This document shows, one piece after another, positions 22,058-32,300 of a stretch of 64,000 nt of DNA (its first letter is position 1; every line of letters begins with the position of its first letter). The stretch is from Rhynchopus sp. YZ270_cl-10. Its lineage: Eukaryota > Euglenozoa > Diplonemea > Diplonemida > Diplonemidae. The notes under the pieces were generated by a model, which ran no database searches, was not told where the DNA came from, and worked only from the letters and a program-made list of their open reading frames with translations. The position numbers and the translations under genes are program-made. The stretch is taken from contig OZ037922.1 of assembly GCA_964035575.1 (NCBI GenBank), forward strand, positions 992,001 to 1,056,000, read 5' to 3'.

Positions 22058-25000
22058 ATGGCTTTGGGAAGCGGTGCAGTGTGCTATTATTTGGACAAGG
22101 AGACTTCCTGGACATTGGGTACTATTGACACATGGAATGGGAAGACAGCGGATATTACCACTACCCGTACCGAGCATGATCCTGCTGCAAGCGCGAAAGG
22201 GGTCGTTGAGGAGAAGATCTTCGTTCTGCGGGAGGATATCCTTGATGAAGATGTCGGGGATTTATTGCATTTAACGCTTTTGCATGATTCTACTTTGTTG
22301 CATTGTTTGCGAACCCGGTACTTCAAAGATTTGATCTACACAAATATTGGTGCCATTGTGGTCGCCATAAACCCCTTCAACTTCAAAATACCACACTACA
22401 TGGATGACCAAATGGAAGGCTATCTCTCAGAAGGTCCACGGATAGAGAATCACATTCCCCATTCATGGGCAACAGCGCATAATACGTACTTCGAACTGCA
22501 GAGTATGAAGAAAAACCAGACTATTCTCGTTTCCGGTGAATCCGGGGCCGGCAAAACTGAGGCAAGCAAAATTGTCTTCAAATACCTGAGCGCGGTTGCT
22601 TCAAAAAGCTGTGGGGAAGCAGGCAAAGAAGGGGGCGAAGGGATTGGCGCGAAGATTAACAAATGTTCTCCGCCGTTGGAGGCTTTTGGGAATGCGAAGA
22701 CGGTGCGAAACGACAATTCCTCGCGTTTTGGGAAATTTATGAAAGTAAAATTCGCAGGCGACGGCTCCTTGACTGGGGCGCACATCACGAAATACCTCTT
22801 GGAAAAAAGCAGAATCATTTCCGCAATGCCTGGGGAACGCTGCTATCATTCGTTTTACCTTCTTTGCCGCGCAGATGACACATTTCGCGATTCCTTTGGT
22901 GTCACCTCCACGGCAGACTACACATCAATCAACACCGGAAAATGCACTTCCAACAAAGATTACGACACCCTCGAAGAGTTTGACGAAGTGATCGCATCTA
23001 TGAAGGACATTGGTGTAGGGGAGGAAAAAATCAAATCGATTTGGTCTGTTGTAGCGGGGGTCTTGCAAATCCAGAATGTTACCTTTAAATCTATCGACGG
23101 AGGGGAGGCTGTGGAGATCGCATCCGGAGTGGAAGGGGTGTTGGTGAATATTGAACGGAACCTAAAAATCGATATTGAGGTCTTCAAAAAAGAGTTGGTT
23201 TCGACAACGATGGAGCTTCTCGGAGAGGTTGTGGTTAAAAATCTGGTTCAAACGCAGGCAATCGACGGTCGAGATGCCTTCTGTAAGGCTATGTACGACA
23301 GTCTCTTCTCCTGGTTCATTGAGGAATGTAACTCCGTTTTGGATACTCCCGATGATTATGGGTCTACTTGGATCGGGCTTCTTGATATTTTTGGGTTTGA
23401 AGATTTTGAGTCAAATTCGTTTGAGCAGTTTTGCATTAACCTAGCGAATGAGACCCTCCAGAACCACTATAACACCTACATCTTCCTCAAGGATATGGAC
23501 GAATGCAGGGCAGAAGGCATCGACGTCACCTCCGTTTCGTTCCCTGATAACTCCCCATGCATTTCAATGGTGACCTCCAAGACCGGAATCCTCTCTCTCC
23601 TTGATGAACAGTGCGCTGTAGGGGCCGGCACCGATGAGCTCTTCCTGGGAAGCATCGTACAGCACCACGGGGCAAACGTCTTCTTCGAAAAAAAGAAGCT
23701 CTCAAAAAATGAGTTTGTCGTCCACCACTACGCAGGATCCGTCTCCTACACGGTAGATGGCTTTCTTGATAAAAACCGAGACACCCTAAAGGTCGGATGG
23801 AAAAGCATGTTACGCGCCTCTACCGACCCGCTTTTATCTCGGTTAATCCCGGTTCCTGCCGAAAGAGAGGTGAGAGTAACGTCTGGAGGATATTTCAAAA
23901 ATCAGTTGAATCTTTTAATGGATTTGATCAATTCTACCAACCCTCATTGGATCCGATGCATCAAGCCTCACCCTGCGAAACAACCGAGACGTTTTCATAA
24001 GCTGGAAACAATGAAGCAGTTGTCCTCCGCAGGCGTGCTTGGTACCGTAAAAATCAGAAAGGCGGGCTACCCTGTACGCATTCCATTTGAGGATTTCTTT
24101 GCTTCCTATAAGATTATCGATGTTAACTCTATTGTATCTGATGTTCCTTATAGTCCTGAGGCTTGTTCTACGTTGTGTACAGAGGTGGCGAAGCTGGATG
24201 GCGTTGCAGCGCAAATTGGAAAAACTCGAGTGTTTTTAAAATCTGAGGCTTATGTGGAGTTGGAGATGATTAAACGTACCGTTCTGACATCGTATGCGCA
24301 GACTGTGCAGGCGTATGCTAAAGCGTACCATGCGTTGCAGGCGAAGTTGAAAGGGAAGCTGAACGCTGCAAACGGAGAGTTGATCCAAGGGATAACAAAG
24401 CAGGTCAAAAAGAAGCTCTTCTTCATCGCAAAGGAGGCTGAGGAGCGGAGGGAGAATGATGCAGAGGAGACTGCAGAATGGGGCGCAATACTCCGCGATT
24501 ATGACTATTTTTGTAGTACAACGTTGGCAGAGCTGCTTGCAGCGGAGGACAGACTGTTGGAAGAACAAAGGGAACGTGATCGTATCGAAGCAGAACGCAT
24601 TGCAAAGCTGGAGTACGAACGTCACGTCATCGAACGCCGCAAAGCAGAGCGTGAAGAGAAACGGCAAGAACAGCAACGCAAAGAAAAACAGCTCCTCCAC
24701 CAGCTCACCGCACTGAACAAACAAAAGCTTGCAGAAGTTGCAAACGAAATGGAGGAATTACGTCGCCGCAGAAAGGTCACCGAAGCTGTACAAAAGAAGA
24801 AAGCTGCGCAAACCCGATTGGATGCGCAAAAGGAGCGAGAACATAAACACGGTAAAAACAGTGCAGTACGGACACGACATGCTGCAAATGTCAAGAAGAT
24901 CGAAGAATATCGCGAGGAGCTGCACCAACAGGTCATCGAGAAGTCTAATTGGTCCGAGCTTTTGGTCAGCAGATCTCGTGTCGATATGGAGCAGAGGCAG

Positions 25001-25699
25001 TTTATTAGGGGGATGGCAACAGAGCTGCGGGTGTCTGACGGAAAAGCGAGGGTGAATGCACAGGAACAACGTTTCAAACGGATGACCGAACTGAAGCAGA
25101 GTGAGGATGCGACCAGAGACTTTCTGAGGATTCAGCAGCTCGAAGAACAGCGGGCGGATGTTCTCAACAAACAACGTCTTGAGCGCATCGCACGGGTCGA
25201 AAAACGACGTGAAGAAAACGCTGCATCGGCTGCCATCAAGGCGTCCCGCTCTCAGTTAGATAGAGATCAGGCGAAACAACGCAATGAATGGGACCGTCTC
25301 CTGGATGGAGAGAAGCGTACCAAACAGGAGCGTGCCTACCGTCGAGCCGCTGAAGTGCGGGAGGAGAAAAAGGTTTTAAAGGGATTAGAGGAGAAGATCC
25401 AACGCGGCATTGCCTTGCAACAGATGGACGAGGCGAAAGAGGTGACCCGAGCAAAGTCACTCCCCGCTGAATGCCGGGCACGTGGTCCAGGTGGAACCCA
25501 CACAGCAGACCACACAACAAGCCATGTACGCCTCGACAACGTGGCCACCATAGAGCCCTCCCTTCACAACCGCCTCATGGGTTCGATCAACACCGCCGCG
25601 GCAGGTACCCTCAACGACCCCTCGGTCAGCCCCAGGCTAGGAAACAATATGTTCCTCGGAACAGAGCTCCCCAGGTCCTCCCTCCATTGGGTGCCCTGA
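22058..25699 (+). CDS. Myosin heavy chain, kinetoplastid-like, long coiled-coil tail
   Basis: This is an actin-based ATPase motor of 1213 residues in one exon. An SH3-like start (about 5-65) precedes the motor domain. The P-loop GESGAGKT is at 160-167, switch I NDNSSRFGKF at about 218-227, switch II DIFGFE at 443-448, the actin-binding/relay region HWIRCIKPH at about 630, and the converter end GKTRVFLK at about 722. The neck has at most one degenerate IQ motif (about 740-760). The tail (about 780-1150) is a highly charged helical region rich in E, K, R and Q, with a short Pro/Ser-containing end and no FYVE, MyTH4 or TH1 domain seen. The N-terminal region and simple neck recall the kinetoplastid classes XIII and XXI, but class assignment would need a tree. 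The start is the first ATG after the acceptor. Confidence 0.93.
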   Translation: MALGSGAVCYYLDKETSWTLGTIDTWNGKTADITTTRTEHDPAASAKGVVEEKIFVLREDILDEDVGDLLHLTLLHDSTLLHCLRTRYFKDLIYTNIGAIVVAINPFNFKIPHYMDDQMEGYLSEGPRIENHIPHSWATAHNTYFELQSMKKNQTILVSGESGAGKTEASKIVFKYLSAVASKSCGEAGKEGGEGIGAKINKCSPPLEAFGNAKTVRNDNSSRFGKFMKVKFAGDGSLTGAHITKYLLEKSRIISAMPGERCYHSFYLLCRADDTFRDSFGVTSTADYTSINTGKCTSNKDYDTLEEFDEVIASMKDIGVGEEKIKSIWSVVAGVLQIQNVTFKSIDGGEAVEIASGVEGVLVNIERNLKIDIEVFKKELVSTTMELLGEVVVKNLVQTQAIDGRDAFCKAMYDSLFSWFIEECNSVLDTPDDYGSTWIGLLDIFGFEDFESNSFEQFCINLANETLQNHYNTYIFLKDMDECRAEGIDVTSVSFPDNSPCISMVTSKTGILSLLDEQCAVGAGTDELFLGSIVQHHGANVFFEKKKLSKNEFVVHHYAGSVSYTVDGFLDKNRDTLKVGWKSMLRASTDPLLSRLIPVPAEREVRVTSGGYFKNQLNLLMDLINSTNPHWIRCIKPHPAKQPRRFHKLETMKQLSSAGVLGTVKIRKAGYPVRIPFEDFFASYKIIDVNSIVSDVPYSPEACSTLCTEVAKLDGVAAQIGKTRVFLKSEAYVELEMIKRTVLTSYAQTVQAYAKAYHALQAKLKGKLNAANGELIQGITKQVKKKLFFIAKEAEERRENDAEETAEWGAILRDYDYFCSTTLAELLAAEDRLLEEQRERDRIEAERIAKLEYERHVIERRKAEREEKRQEQQRKEKQLLHQLTALNKQKLAEVANEMEELRRRRKVTEAVQKKKAAQTRLDAQKEREHKHGKNSAVRTRHAANVKKIEEYREELHQQVIEKSNWSELLVSRSRVDMEQRQFIRGMATELRVSDGKARVNAQEQRFKRMTELKQSEDATRDFLRIQQLEEQRADVLNKQRLERIARVEKRREENAASAAIKASRSQLDRDQAKQRNEWDRLLDGEKRTKQERAYRRAAEVREEKKVLKGLEEKIQRGIALQQMDEAKEVTRAKSLPAECRARGPGGTHTADHTTSHVRLDNVATIEPSLHNRLMGSINTAAAGTLNDPSVSPRLGNNMFLGTELPRSSLHWVP

Positions 25700-26127
25700 A
25701 GCTTGAGAGTTTTTTGATAGGGGAAGAGAGAGAGAGAGGGGAGGAGAGAGGTGGTGATTTAGAAAGCATTGTATGGGTGGTGGTGGTGGTGGTGGAGAAA
25801 TAGGGGGGTAATTCTTGTGTAGAATATGGACCAAAATTTGTGTGTGTTGAAAAAAAAAAAAAAATCTGTGGGTAGTTCCGTAAGGGAATTGTCTAATTTG
25901 TGTGTGTTTTTTTTAGATGTATGTGCAGATAGTGTGAGAGATCCGCTCCTATTCCCACAAGTTTGTTTTAAAAGTTTCTTTTAAAATAGCCAAAAACGAG
26001 ACCTCTATAAAATTGTCTCTTCTTATATTGTACTTCCATTGCTCGTTTTTTTTGCAAAATATAGCACATAAAAAGAAAGTTTGGGAACATTTTTGTTGAT
26101 CCCTATACCTATGCTATCAATTTATTG
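25700..26127. other. Intergenic, GA-rich and GTG repeats
   Basis: After the myosin stop come a GAGAGGGGAG run, a (GTG)n run (25775-25797) and A/T-rich sequence. No gene is seen. Confidence 0.6.
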
Positions 26128-26966
26128 CATATGGACTCGTCCGGAAACCCCTCTGGTAAGATTCATCTTTTTGGGTATTTTTGGGTTTTTTTGATGATGT
26201 CCCCCACAAAAAGTGCATCTAGGTGATATTCTGATATGAAAATAGGTTTTTGGGGGGGTCTGAGGCTATATTTTCGCTTTTTAATCAGATTTTCAGCCTT
26301 TTATTGTCGTTCTTCTGGATCTCTTCTCTCTTTCTCTTAATCCTGCCATGCCGCCTTGACAAGGTTTCATTGACCTCTGTCAAATCTACTGGATCAATGC
26401 CAGGGACTTTTGCTTTGCGGGTCACCTTGGATGTGGAGACTCCATAGTAAATACAGGTTCCCTCCATGTCAGAGTACACGCTGAAATGACACGACTGTTG
26501 CTCGGGTAGCAGTACACAGAAGAAAAGAGATTGATGGAAAGAAGGGTGCACTGATACGTATGAGTACGAGGGAATGAGATAACAAAGGCGTGGGGAAGCT
26601 CGCGCAGGGCACCGACAATGACCCCTACGGTAAGGATCTCCTGACAACAAGAATCATCAGAGAGATGGTTCGAAACGACACCAAGTGTGCGTCGCACCCA
26701 TTCTTACCGTGTTTCTCGACAAAAAAGTGAACTTCACTGCTGTCATTGCCACGTTTATGAAATGTCCAAAAATACGTAAAAAAATATAAGTAAAAAGGGG
26801 GGGAGGGGAAATAAACAAAATAAATGATCAAAATATGCCCTCTGGGGTGGTAGGTGTATGGCGGGTATCAAAAAATTGGGTTGTTTGGGTGTTTTGAGCA
26901 GAAAAACCTCAAAAAACCCCCAAAAGGATGAATCTTACCAGGAGGGTTTCCGGACGGACCCATATG
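26128..26966. mobile_element. 839-bp unit with ~65-bp inverted ends
   Basis: The left end (CATATGGACTCGTCCGGAAA, then CTGGTAAGATTCATC) and the right end (GATGAATCTTACCAG, then TTTCCGGACGGACCCATATG) are inverted repeats. The trinucleotide TTG lies on both sides (26125-26127, 26967-26969), a possible 3-bp duplication. On the minus strand the interior has coding-like stretches (next entry). Both ends contain ATG and CTG|GTAAGA, so each could also be read as a tiny first exon with a splice donor. I cannot decide between a DNA transposon carrying a gene and an inverted duplication of a first exon. Confidence 0.5.
26285..26966 (-). CDS. Possible multi-exon gene, product unknown
   Basis: Read on the minus strand, a start MGPSGNPPG could end at the donor GTAAGA (about 26942). 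An exon around 26705-26745 would join through a short GTAAGA...GTCAG intron to a stretch reading EILTVGVIVGALRELPHAF (26520-26640). The last part (26285-26480) reads VPGIDPVDLTEVNETLSRR and ends in a basic tail. A frame change near 26490 would need a further very short intron of about 35 nt. Codon content is better than in the surroundings, but the model is uncertain and I recognise no family. Confidence 0.3.
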
Positions 26967-27122
26967 TTGAAATACTTATATTGTACCTTGTGCTTTTGTA
27001 CCCTATAAAAATATGAACCGAAAAAAAAAAGCATTTTTTACTCCTTTTTTTACAACCAACCTACACCCACAGGCAAAACGGATCCACCCTTCCGCATCAC
27101 CTGAATCATCCCCCCCTTTCAG
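26967..27122 (+). promoter_or_regulatory. Upstream region and splice acceptor of the PPR-like gene
   Basis: A CCCCCCCTTTCAG acceptor ends at 27122, 65 nt before the ATG. A second possible acceptor (CACCCACAG) ends at 27072. Confidence 0.4.
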
Positions 27123-27187
27123 CACTACACTAAACCCTTTTCTCCCCCATTTTTTTATTCTCTAATGTGACCCACCACTAAGGCACA

Positions 27188-28990
27188 ATGCGGGTTCTTG
27201 CTCTGAGGAGGAAGCCTAGTGGGGGTGTACGCACCTCCATATTCACATCCACACCCACATCCATTCCGTTCACTATCTCCACGCGGTTTTTCACTCCAAC
27301 AGCCATGACCATGAAGTCCATGAAGACCATGAAGACCGCACCCGCACACATCCCGAAGGACATTGCTCACCTGGCATTCGTCCTGATGTCTCCCACGTCT
27401 ATTTCATCTACCCCTTCTTCGACCCCCCGTCCACGTGCCGCACTACCGAAGGGTGTGCCGATCTCAACCCCAACCCCAACCCGCAAAATAATTGCGTCAA
27501 TCGCAAAAGAGTTTGAAGGAAACATCCATAAAGCGTGGGGCCGCAAGAAGACGACACATACTGTCGAGAAATGGTGCGCCAGACAGGAGGAGACCATGGT
27601 ACGCCGCTCGCAGGAGAAGCGCATGGCTGTTGTGGACTCTGTTGTGAAGGACCTTTACGGTTTGTATGCTGGCGGGAGGGTCCATGTAGGGACCGTTGCG
27701 GTCAACCGTGTTGCTCGAATGGCACTTCATTGGAACCTCCCTGTATCATATCTGTACGAGAGGTTCCCAGTAGAATGGAATCTGAAGAGCTATAATCTCA
27801 TTTTCTGTAGTCTAGCTATGACGTTTCAATGGAGAGAAATCGAGACAACACTGCAGCGTTTGAAGAAGGACAATATTGTACTGGAGCAGGCAGGTCTCAT
27901 ACCGAGATCGATTTTTTTGACAATCCTTAATGGCATTGCGAAGGCAAGAAGAAGGGGCCTGTCTGAATACCTCAATCACAACGCTTATGAAGCTGCAATA
28001 CGGTATTTTAAGAGGTTAGAGTGTGTGTTGGGTACATGCTTTACTTCGAATCTGATCTTAACACTTTGTTCCCGAACATTTTCCGAAATAAAGCAGAATT
28101 TTGCAAAAGTTGCGACCCTCTATCTTAACTCAGGTGTTCCCGGAAAGGCAGTAGGTCTCATCCCCCTTAGCATTGTACCGGACGCTGAGAGATTGGTGAA
28201 AGAAGAGTTGCTTATTGTGAGACGGCAAATATCGAATCATGTGTGGAAACAGTTGTTCATCTCTGCAGGGGAAGGGGTTGCTGAGGATGTGAACTGGGTG
28301 GTCAATCAAGTGGAGTTTTACCATATGCGTACAGTGCCTGTCAGAACGAAGTCTGTTCTGAAGACGATGTGGCAGGCACGGCTTGCACACCGTGACGGGG
28401 TGGTCATCGCTGCGTTTCGTGCCTGCCGTGACACCCGGAACGTCACCCTCGCAAAATACCTCCGTCATATGCTCCTCGCCGTCCCCACCTCAATCGACCT
28501 CCTCTATCTCCAAACGCTCTCCCACACAGCGCCCCTTAAGCACCTCGAAGGCCTCCTCCTCACACACCACAGCGGTGAAGGGGTCCGAGCGGACATGCTC
28601 TGTGCGTTCCTCGAAGCCTGCGGGAGACGTGCTGTGCGTGCTGGGGATGCGTGCTGTGTGGCGGCGGAGGCGATGTATAAGAGGTGCGTGGGGGGCGGAG
28701 AAGGTGGGGGCAAGGGTGTGGCGCAAGGGGGTGGTGGAGTGCGGTACACTGCAGCGCATAGACAGGACGCAGCGGCAGGTCTTCTGCGTTGTGCGGCTGC
28801 TGCAGGGGATGTGGAGCTGGCAGAGGCGTGCTGGTCTGCAACCTACCAAGACCCAAGTGCTGCAGCCGCCCTCCGCGCTGCCTACAGCAACGCCGGTCAC
28901 CCACAGAACACCCCAGAGCTGGACTACGCGGTGACACCAATCACAGCGGCACGCAGAGATGCCTTAGCAGAAGAACTTCTCCGGATGTGA
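27188..28990 (+). CDS. PPR-like helical repeat protein, probably mitochondrial
   Basis: This is a single exon of 600 codons. The first ~95 residues are rich in Ser, Thr, Pro, Arg and Lys with hardly any acid, like a mitochondrial presequence; later starts (for example at 27301) are possible. The rest is helical, with tandem units of about 35 residues in the style of pentatricopeptide repeats, such as SYNLIFCSLAMTFQWREIE and SIFLTILNGIAKARRRGLSE (about 205-270), and later AFRACRDTRNVTLAKYLR and DMLCAFLEACGRRAVRAGD. A glycine-rich insertion (about 498-520) interrupts the C-terminal repeats. PPR proteins bind organellar RNA. Individual repeats are too diverged to count safely, so the family is likely rather than certain. 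Confidence 0.6.
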   Translation: MRVLALRRKPSGGVRTSIFTSTPTSIPFTISTRFFTPTAMTMKSMKTMKTAPAHIPKDIAHLAFVLMSPTSISSTPSSTPRPRAALPKGVPISTPTPTRKIIASIAKEFEGNIHKAWGRKKTTHTVEKWCARQEETMVRRSQEKRMAVVDSVVKDLYGLYAGGRVHVGTVAVNRVARMALHWNLPVSYLYERFPVEWNLKSYNLIFCSLAMTFQWREIETTLQRLKKDNIVLEQAGLIPRSIFLTILNGIAKARRRGLSEYLNHNAYEAAIRYFKRLECVLGTCFTSNLILTLCSRTFSEIKQNFAKVATLYLNSGVPGKAVGLIPLSIVPDAERLVKEELLIVRRQISNHVWKQLFISAGEGVAEDVNWVVNQVEFYHMRTVPVRTKSVLKTMWQARLAHRDGVVIAAFRACRDTRNVTLAKYLRHMLLAVPTSIDLLYLQTLSHTAPLKHLEGLLLTHHSGEGVRADMLCAFLEACGRRAVRAGDACCVAAEAMYKRCVGGGEGGGKGVAQGGGGVRYTAAHRQDAAAGLLRCAAAAGDVELAEACWSATYQDPSAAAALRAAYSNAGHPQNTPELDYAVTPITAARRDALAEELLRM

Positions 28991-29371
28991 TTTTTTTGTT
29001 TACGGAGTGTCAGTGCCTGCGTCCCAGAGGCGTTTGCACTATCAACTTCACTTTGCTTTTTTTTTTAAAGCCCGTCTCTGCGACCGCCATTTGTTACAAC
29101 CATAACTTCTGGTGGCCTTGGGTATTTTTATTGTAAAAAAAAATGACCCCCGACTGCTGCCCCTGTGTCCGTATTGATCAGATGTGTTGTTTCTTTGATT
29201 TGCCTCTGCTAGAAAGAAATGCCACAAAGTGGACACCTGATGAGCGTTCGCAGCCTGTCTAAGTTCAAGCTATACTTAGACATAGCTTCTTGTGAAAACA
29301 ACAAAAGGAGCAGCGAACTATGTTTTTACAATTTCCCTCTTTTGTCAAACCACATCACGCACCACTTCCAG
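28991..29371 (+). promoter_or_regulatory. Family III element and acceptor before Cys-rich gene 1
   Basis: A Family III module (29007-29055) is followed by sequence almost repeated at 34125-34430 and partly at 36140-36300. The acceptor CCACTTCCAG ends at 29371, 16 nt before the ATG. No gene lies in this stretch. Confidence 0.5.
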
Positions 29372-29387
29372 GGTCTTCACTCACAAT

Positions 29388-32300
29388 ATGCTTTTCGTGT
29401 CAGCTGCGATGGTCGCTTGCCTGGGCGTTGTGCAGGTATGTGCCATTTACCCCTCGCCCACACCTAAGCCACACACACCTCCTCCAACACCACAGCCAGC
29501 AGGGAACTGCTCCAACATCGTCATCGCAACGTCAGGTGTTTGCTCTGCAGGGATGAGGCTGGCATCTTCAGAAGAGGTGTCTTTCTGTATGGCTCCCATT
29601 TGCGCCACGCTGGATGTTTGGTCCAAAGCAGCATACGCTGATGCATCCAAGATGGTTGTTGGTTCTGCGTACAACACAACCTGTGGACCACTGACAAGAT
29701 ATGGCGACCTTGGGGATGCTACACCACGCTGGATGATAGGGGTCACATGATATAATCACATGATATTTCACATGATATAATTATATCATGTGACATGATA
29801 TATTTTATCATGTGACATGATATAATATATCATGTGAAATATCATGTGGTATATCATGTGGTATATCATGTGACCTATCATGTGGTATATCATGTGGTAT
29901 ATCATGTGAACCGGAAAATATATCATGTGAAATATCATGTGGTATATCATGTGGCATATCATGTGACCTATCATGTGGTTTATCATGTGAACCGGGAAAT
30001 ATATCATGTGACCTATCATGTGGTCTATCATGTGGTATATCATGTGACCTATCATGTGACCTAAGTAGCACATGATAGACTTCCCGGTTCACATGATATA
30101 CCACATGATATTTCACATGATATACACATGATCATGTGGGCCCATAAGTTACACACGAAAAAATTCGTGAGCTCAGTTAGTTGTCAAAGACGTCTTCCAC
30201 CATGCACTGAGGAGATAATGATCCAACAATTTACAAGAAAGATTACTTAACCTACTGCTGGAAATTGCCAGGTCGTAGTAACACACAAAGTGTGCCTCCG
30301 TTCGGGAAGACCGGATATTCTAGAGACCAAAAAGGCCTCAAGAATATCTTCCGGTAGTCAAGGTAGAACCGAATGAACGGCCCAAGACCCCCGTGGAGAA
30401 GTTAAATGTTGTAATGCTATCAAGTAGAAACTGCGAACACTGTCTTACCCTCCTCAATACATGGTGGAATATGTCTTTCACAACAAACCGAGCTCAAGAA
30501 TTTTTAAACTTCCCTGAGGGAATGCGACACTACGCAAAATTTACCACCAGACCCTGTCTTCGTACACCTTCGGTGCAACACTGCAGACAGGCCAAACTGC
30601 GTTGGACTCAGAGGAATTCCTGCTGTGCAGGTATCAATGAGAACCAAGTCCCAGCAACAAGGGGCGCCTTTTGGCGGGCGTTGTTGAGGGTGTTTGGGGT
30701 GCAAAGTTTTCCACAATTTTGATGCGCGGGTACAGAAGTGTTATCTTGTTCTTTCATCTCTAGGAATGTAAATGTCAATCGCGTTTAACTACCACTAGGG
30801 CTTGTTCAGTGAACCCACGAGGGGTCGAAGGGGGTTGGTTATCCCATATCTATCAAAGGTTGTGTCGACCAGGCTAATCCACTATGTTACGCTGTATGAT
30901 GATAAATCCGAAGAAATAACAGTGCATAGCAACTGCAGGAAGTTTGTTAAAAAGAGTGCCTCACGCTACACAAACCACCACCCGCGATTGACTTAGATGT
31001 TATAACAAAGAGAATTCAGAACAAAACAACACCCTGCCCCATACACACTAAATTGTCATGCTTCAAGAGCATGCCTGGGCCAAAATTACTGTGACAAAAA
31101 AGGCAACAAGACCACCCACAAGGAGTGTGAAATGTGCACTGGTTTTCTGGGGGAACGCAATATTTTCTTGTGCCTCGTCCTCCGCAAGCAGAGGACAGAC
31201 TTTCCGGAAGGTTTCCAAAGTCGAATTTCTTGCACCAGCTATGCTCCCTGGTTAATGGCTATAGCAGTGACTGACAAAAGGTACCCACCCGGCCCTTCCA
31301 CCCCCAGAATTTCGTCCGCAATCCGTAGAATTGATACGGGTGCACGCGCGTGAGTTGTTGAATGTCGGAGACGCGCCGAACCTTATCATCGCAATCGTTG
31401 ATACAGTCCAGATTTCACGATCCTGTGATGAGTGTAAATGTGGGGTGTGATTAAGTTATGGTCGCTTGGAAAAGAAGTTAATTGATGACTTTAAGAAAAA
31501 TGGCTCCCCTGAATTTGAGGATGTAAAAAGACAGGGATGCAAAAGGTAGTGTAAAACCCCTATGTTTAGTGAAAATTATATTTTTTTGTGGGGGAGATGA
31601 AACCATACCTTGTCTGCACTGATTCGACCGATGCGCACCTCTGGTTCTAAAAGTTTAGGGGGTGAAATTTTGACTTGTCAAGTTTTTTCACGAACATGTC
31701 AATGCGAGGTTTTCTTTGGATTTTTTTGGGTCATTTTATGACCTACCACGCCCGATTTTTGGTCCAAAATCGACTTGTCTTTCGTAAAAAATCCATGAAA
31801 AATCGCGTAACGCAAAACCGCGTTTTAGACCCCCACAGATGCTCAAAAGTGCCAAATTTTGCTTTTAATGGCCTCAAATCGTCGAAATTAGCCCTACAGA
31901 GGGCAAAAAAAAATTTTCGAGAGTCCCTTTCCCTGGGCGGCGATAGCCACCTATCATGTCACATGATATAATTATATCATGTGACATGATATTTCACATG
32001 ATATAATTGTATCATGTGAAATATCATGTCACATGATATAATTATATCATGTGAACATGATATAATTGTATCATGTGAAATATCATGTGACATGATATTT
32101 CACATGATATATTTGCCGGTTCACATGATACTTCACATGATAGTTTTACCGGTTCACATGATAGGTGACATGATAGGCCACATGATATTTCACATGATAT
32201 ATTTCCTGGTTCACATGATAGTTCACATGATAGTTTTACCGGTTCACATGATAGGTGACATGATAGGTCACATGATAGTTCACATGATATATTTCCCGGT

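Noticed and set aside
29743-30130. Telomere- or centromere-like satellite (ATCATGTG repeats)
   Set aside because: The array is mirrored at 31955-32430 and bounded by 20-bp ends with TA duplication, so it is the arm of element E.
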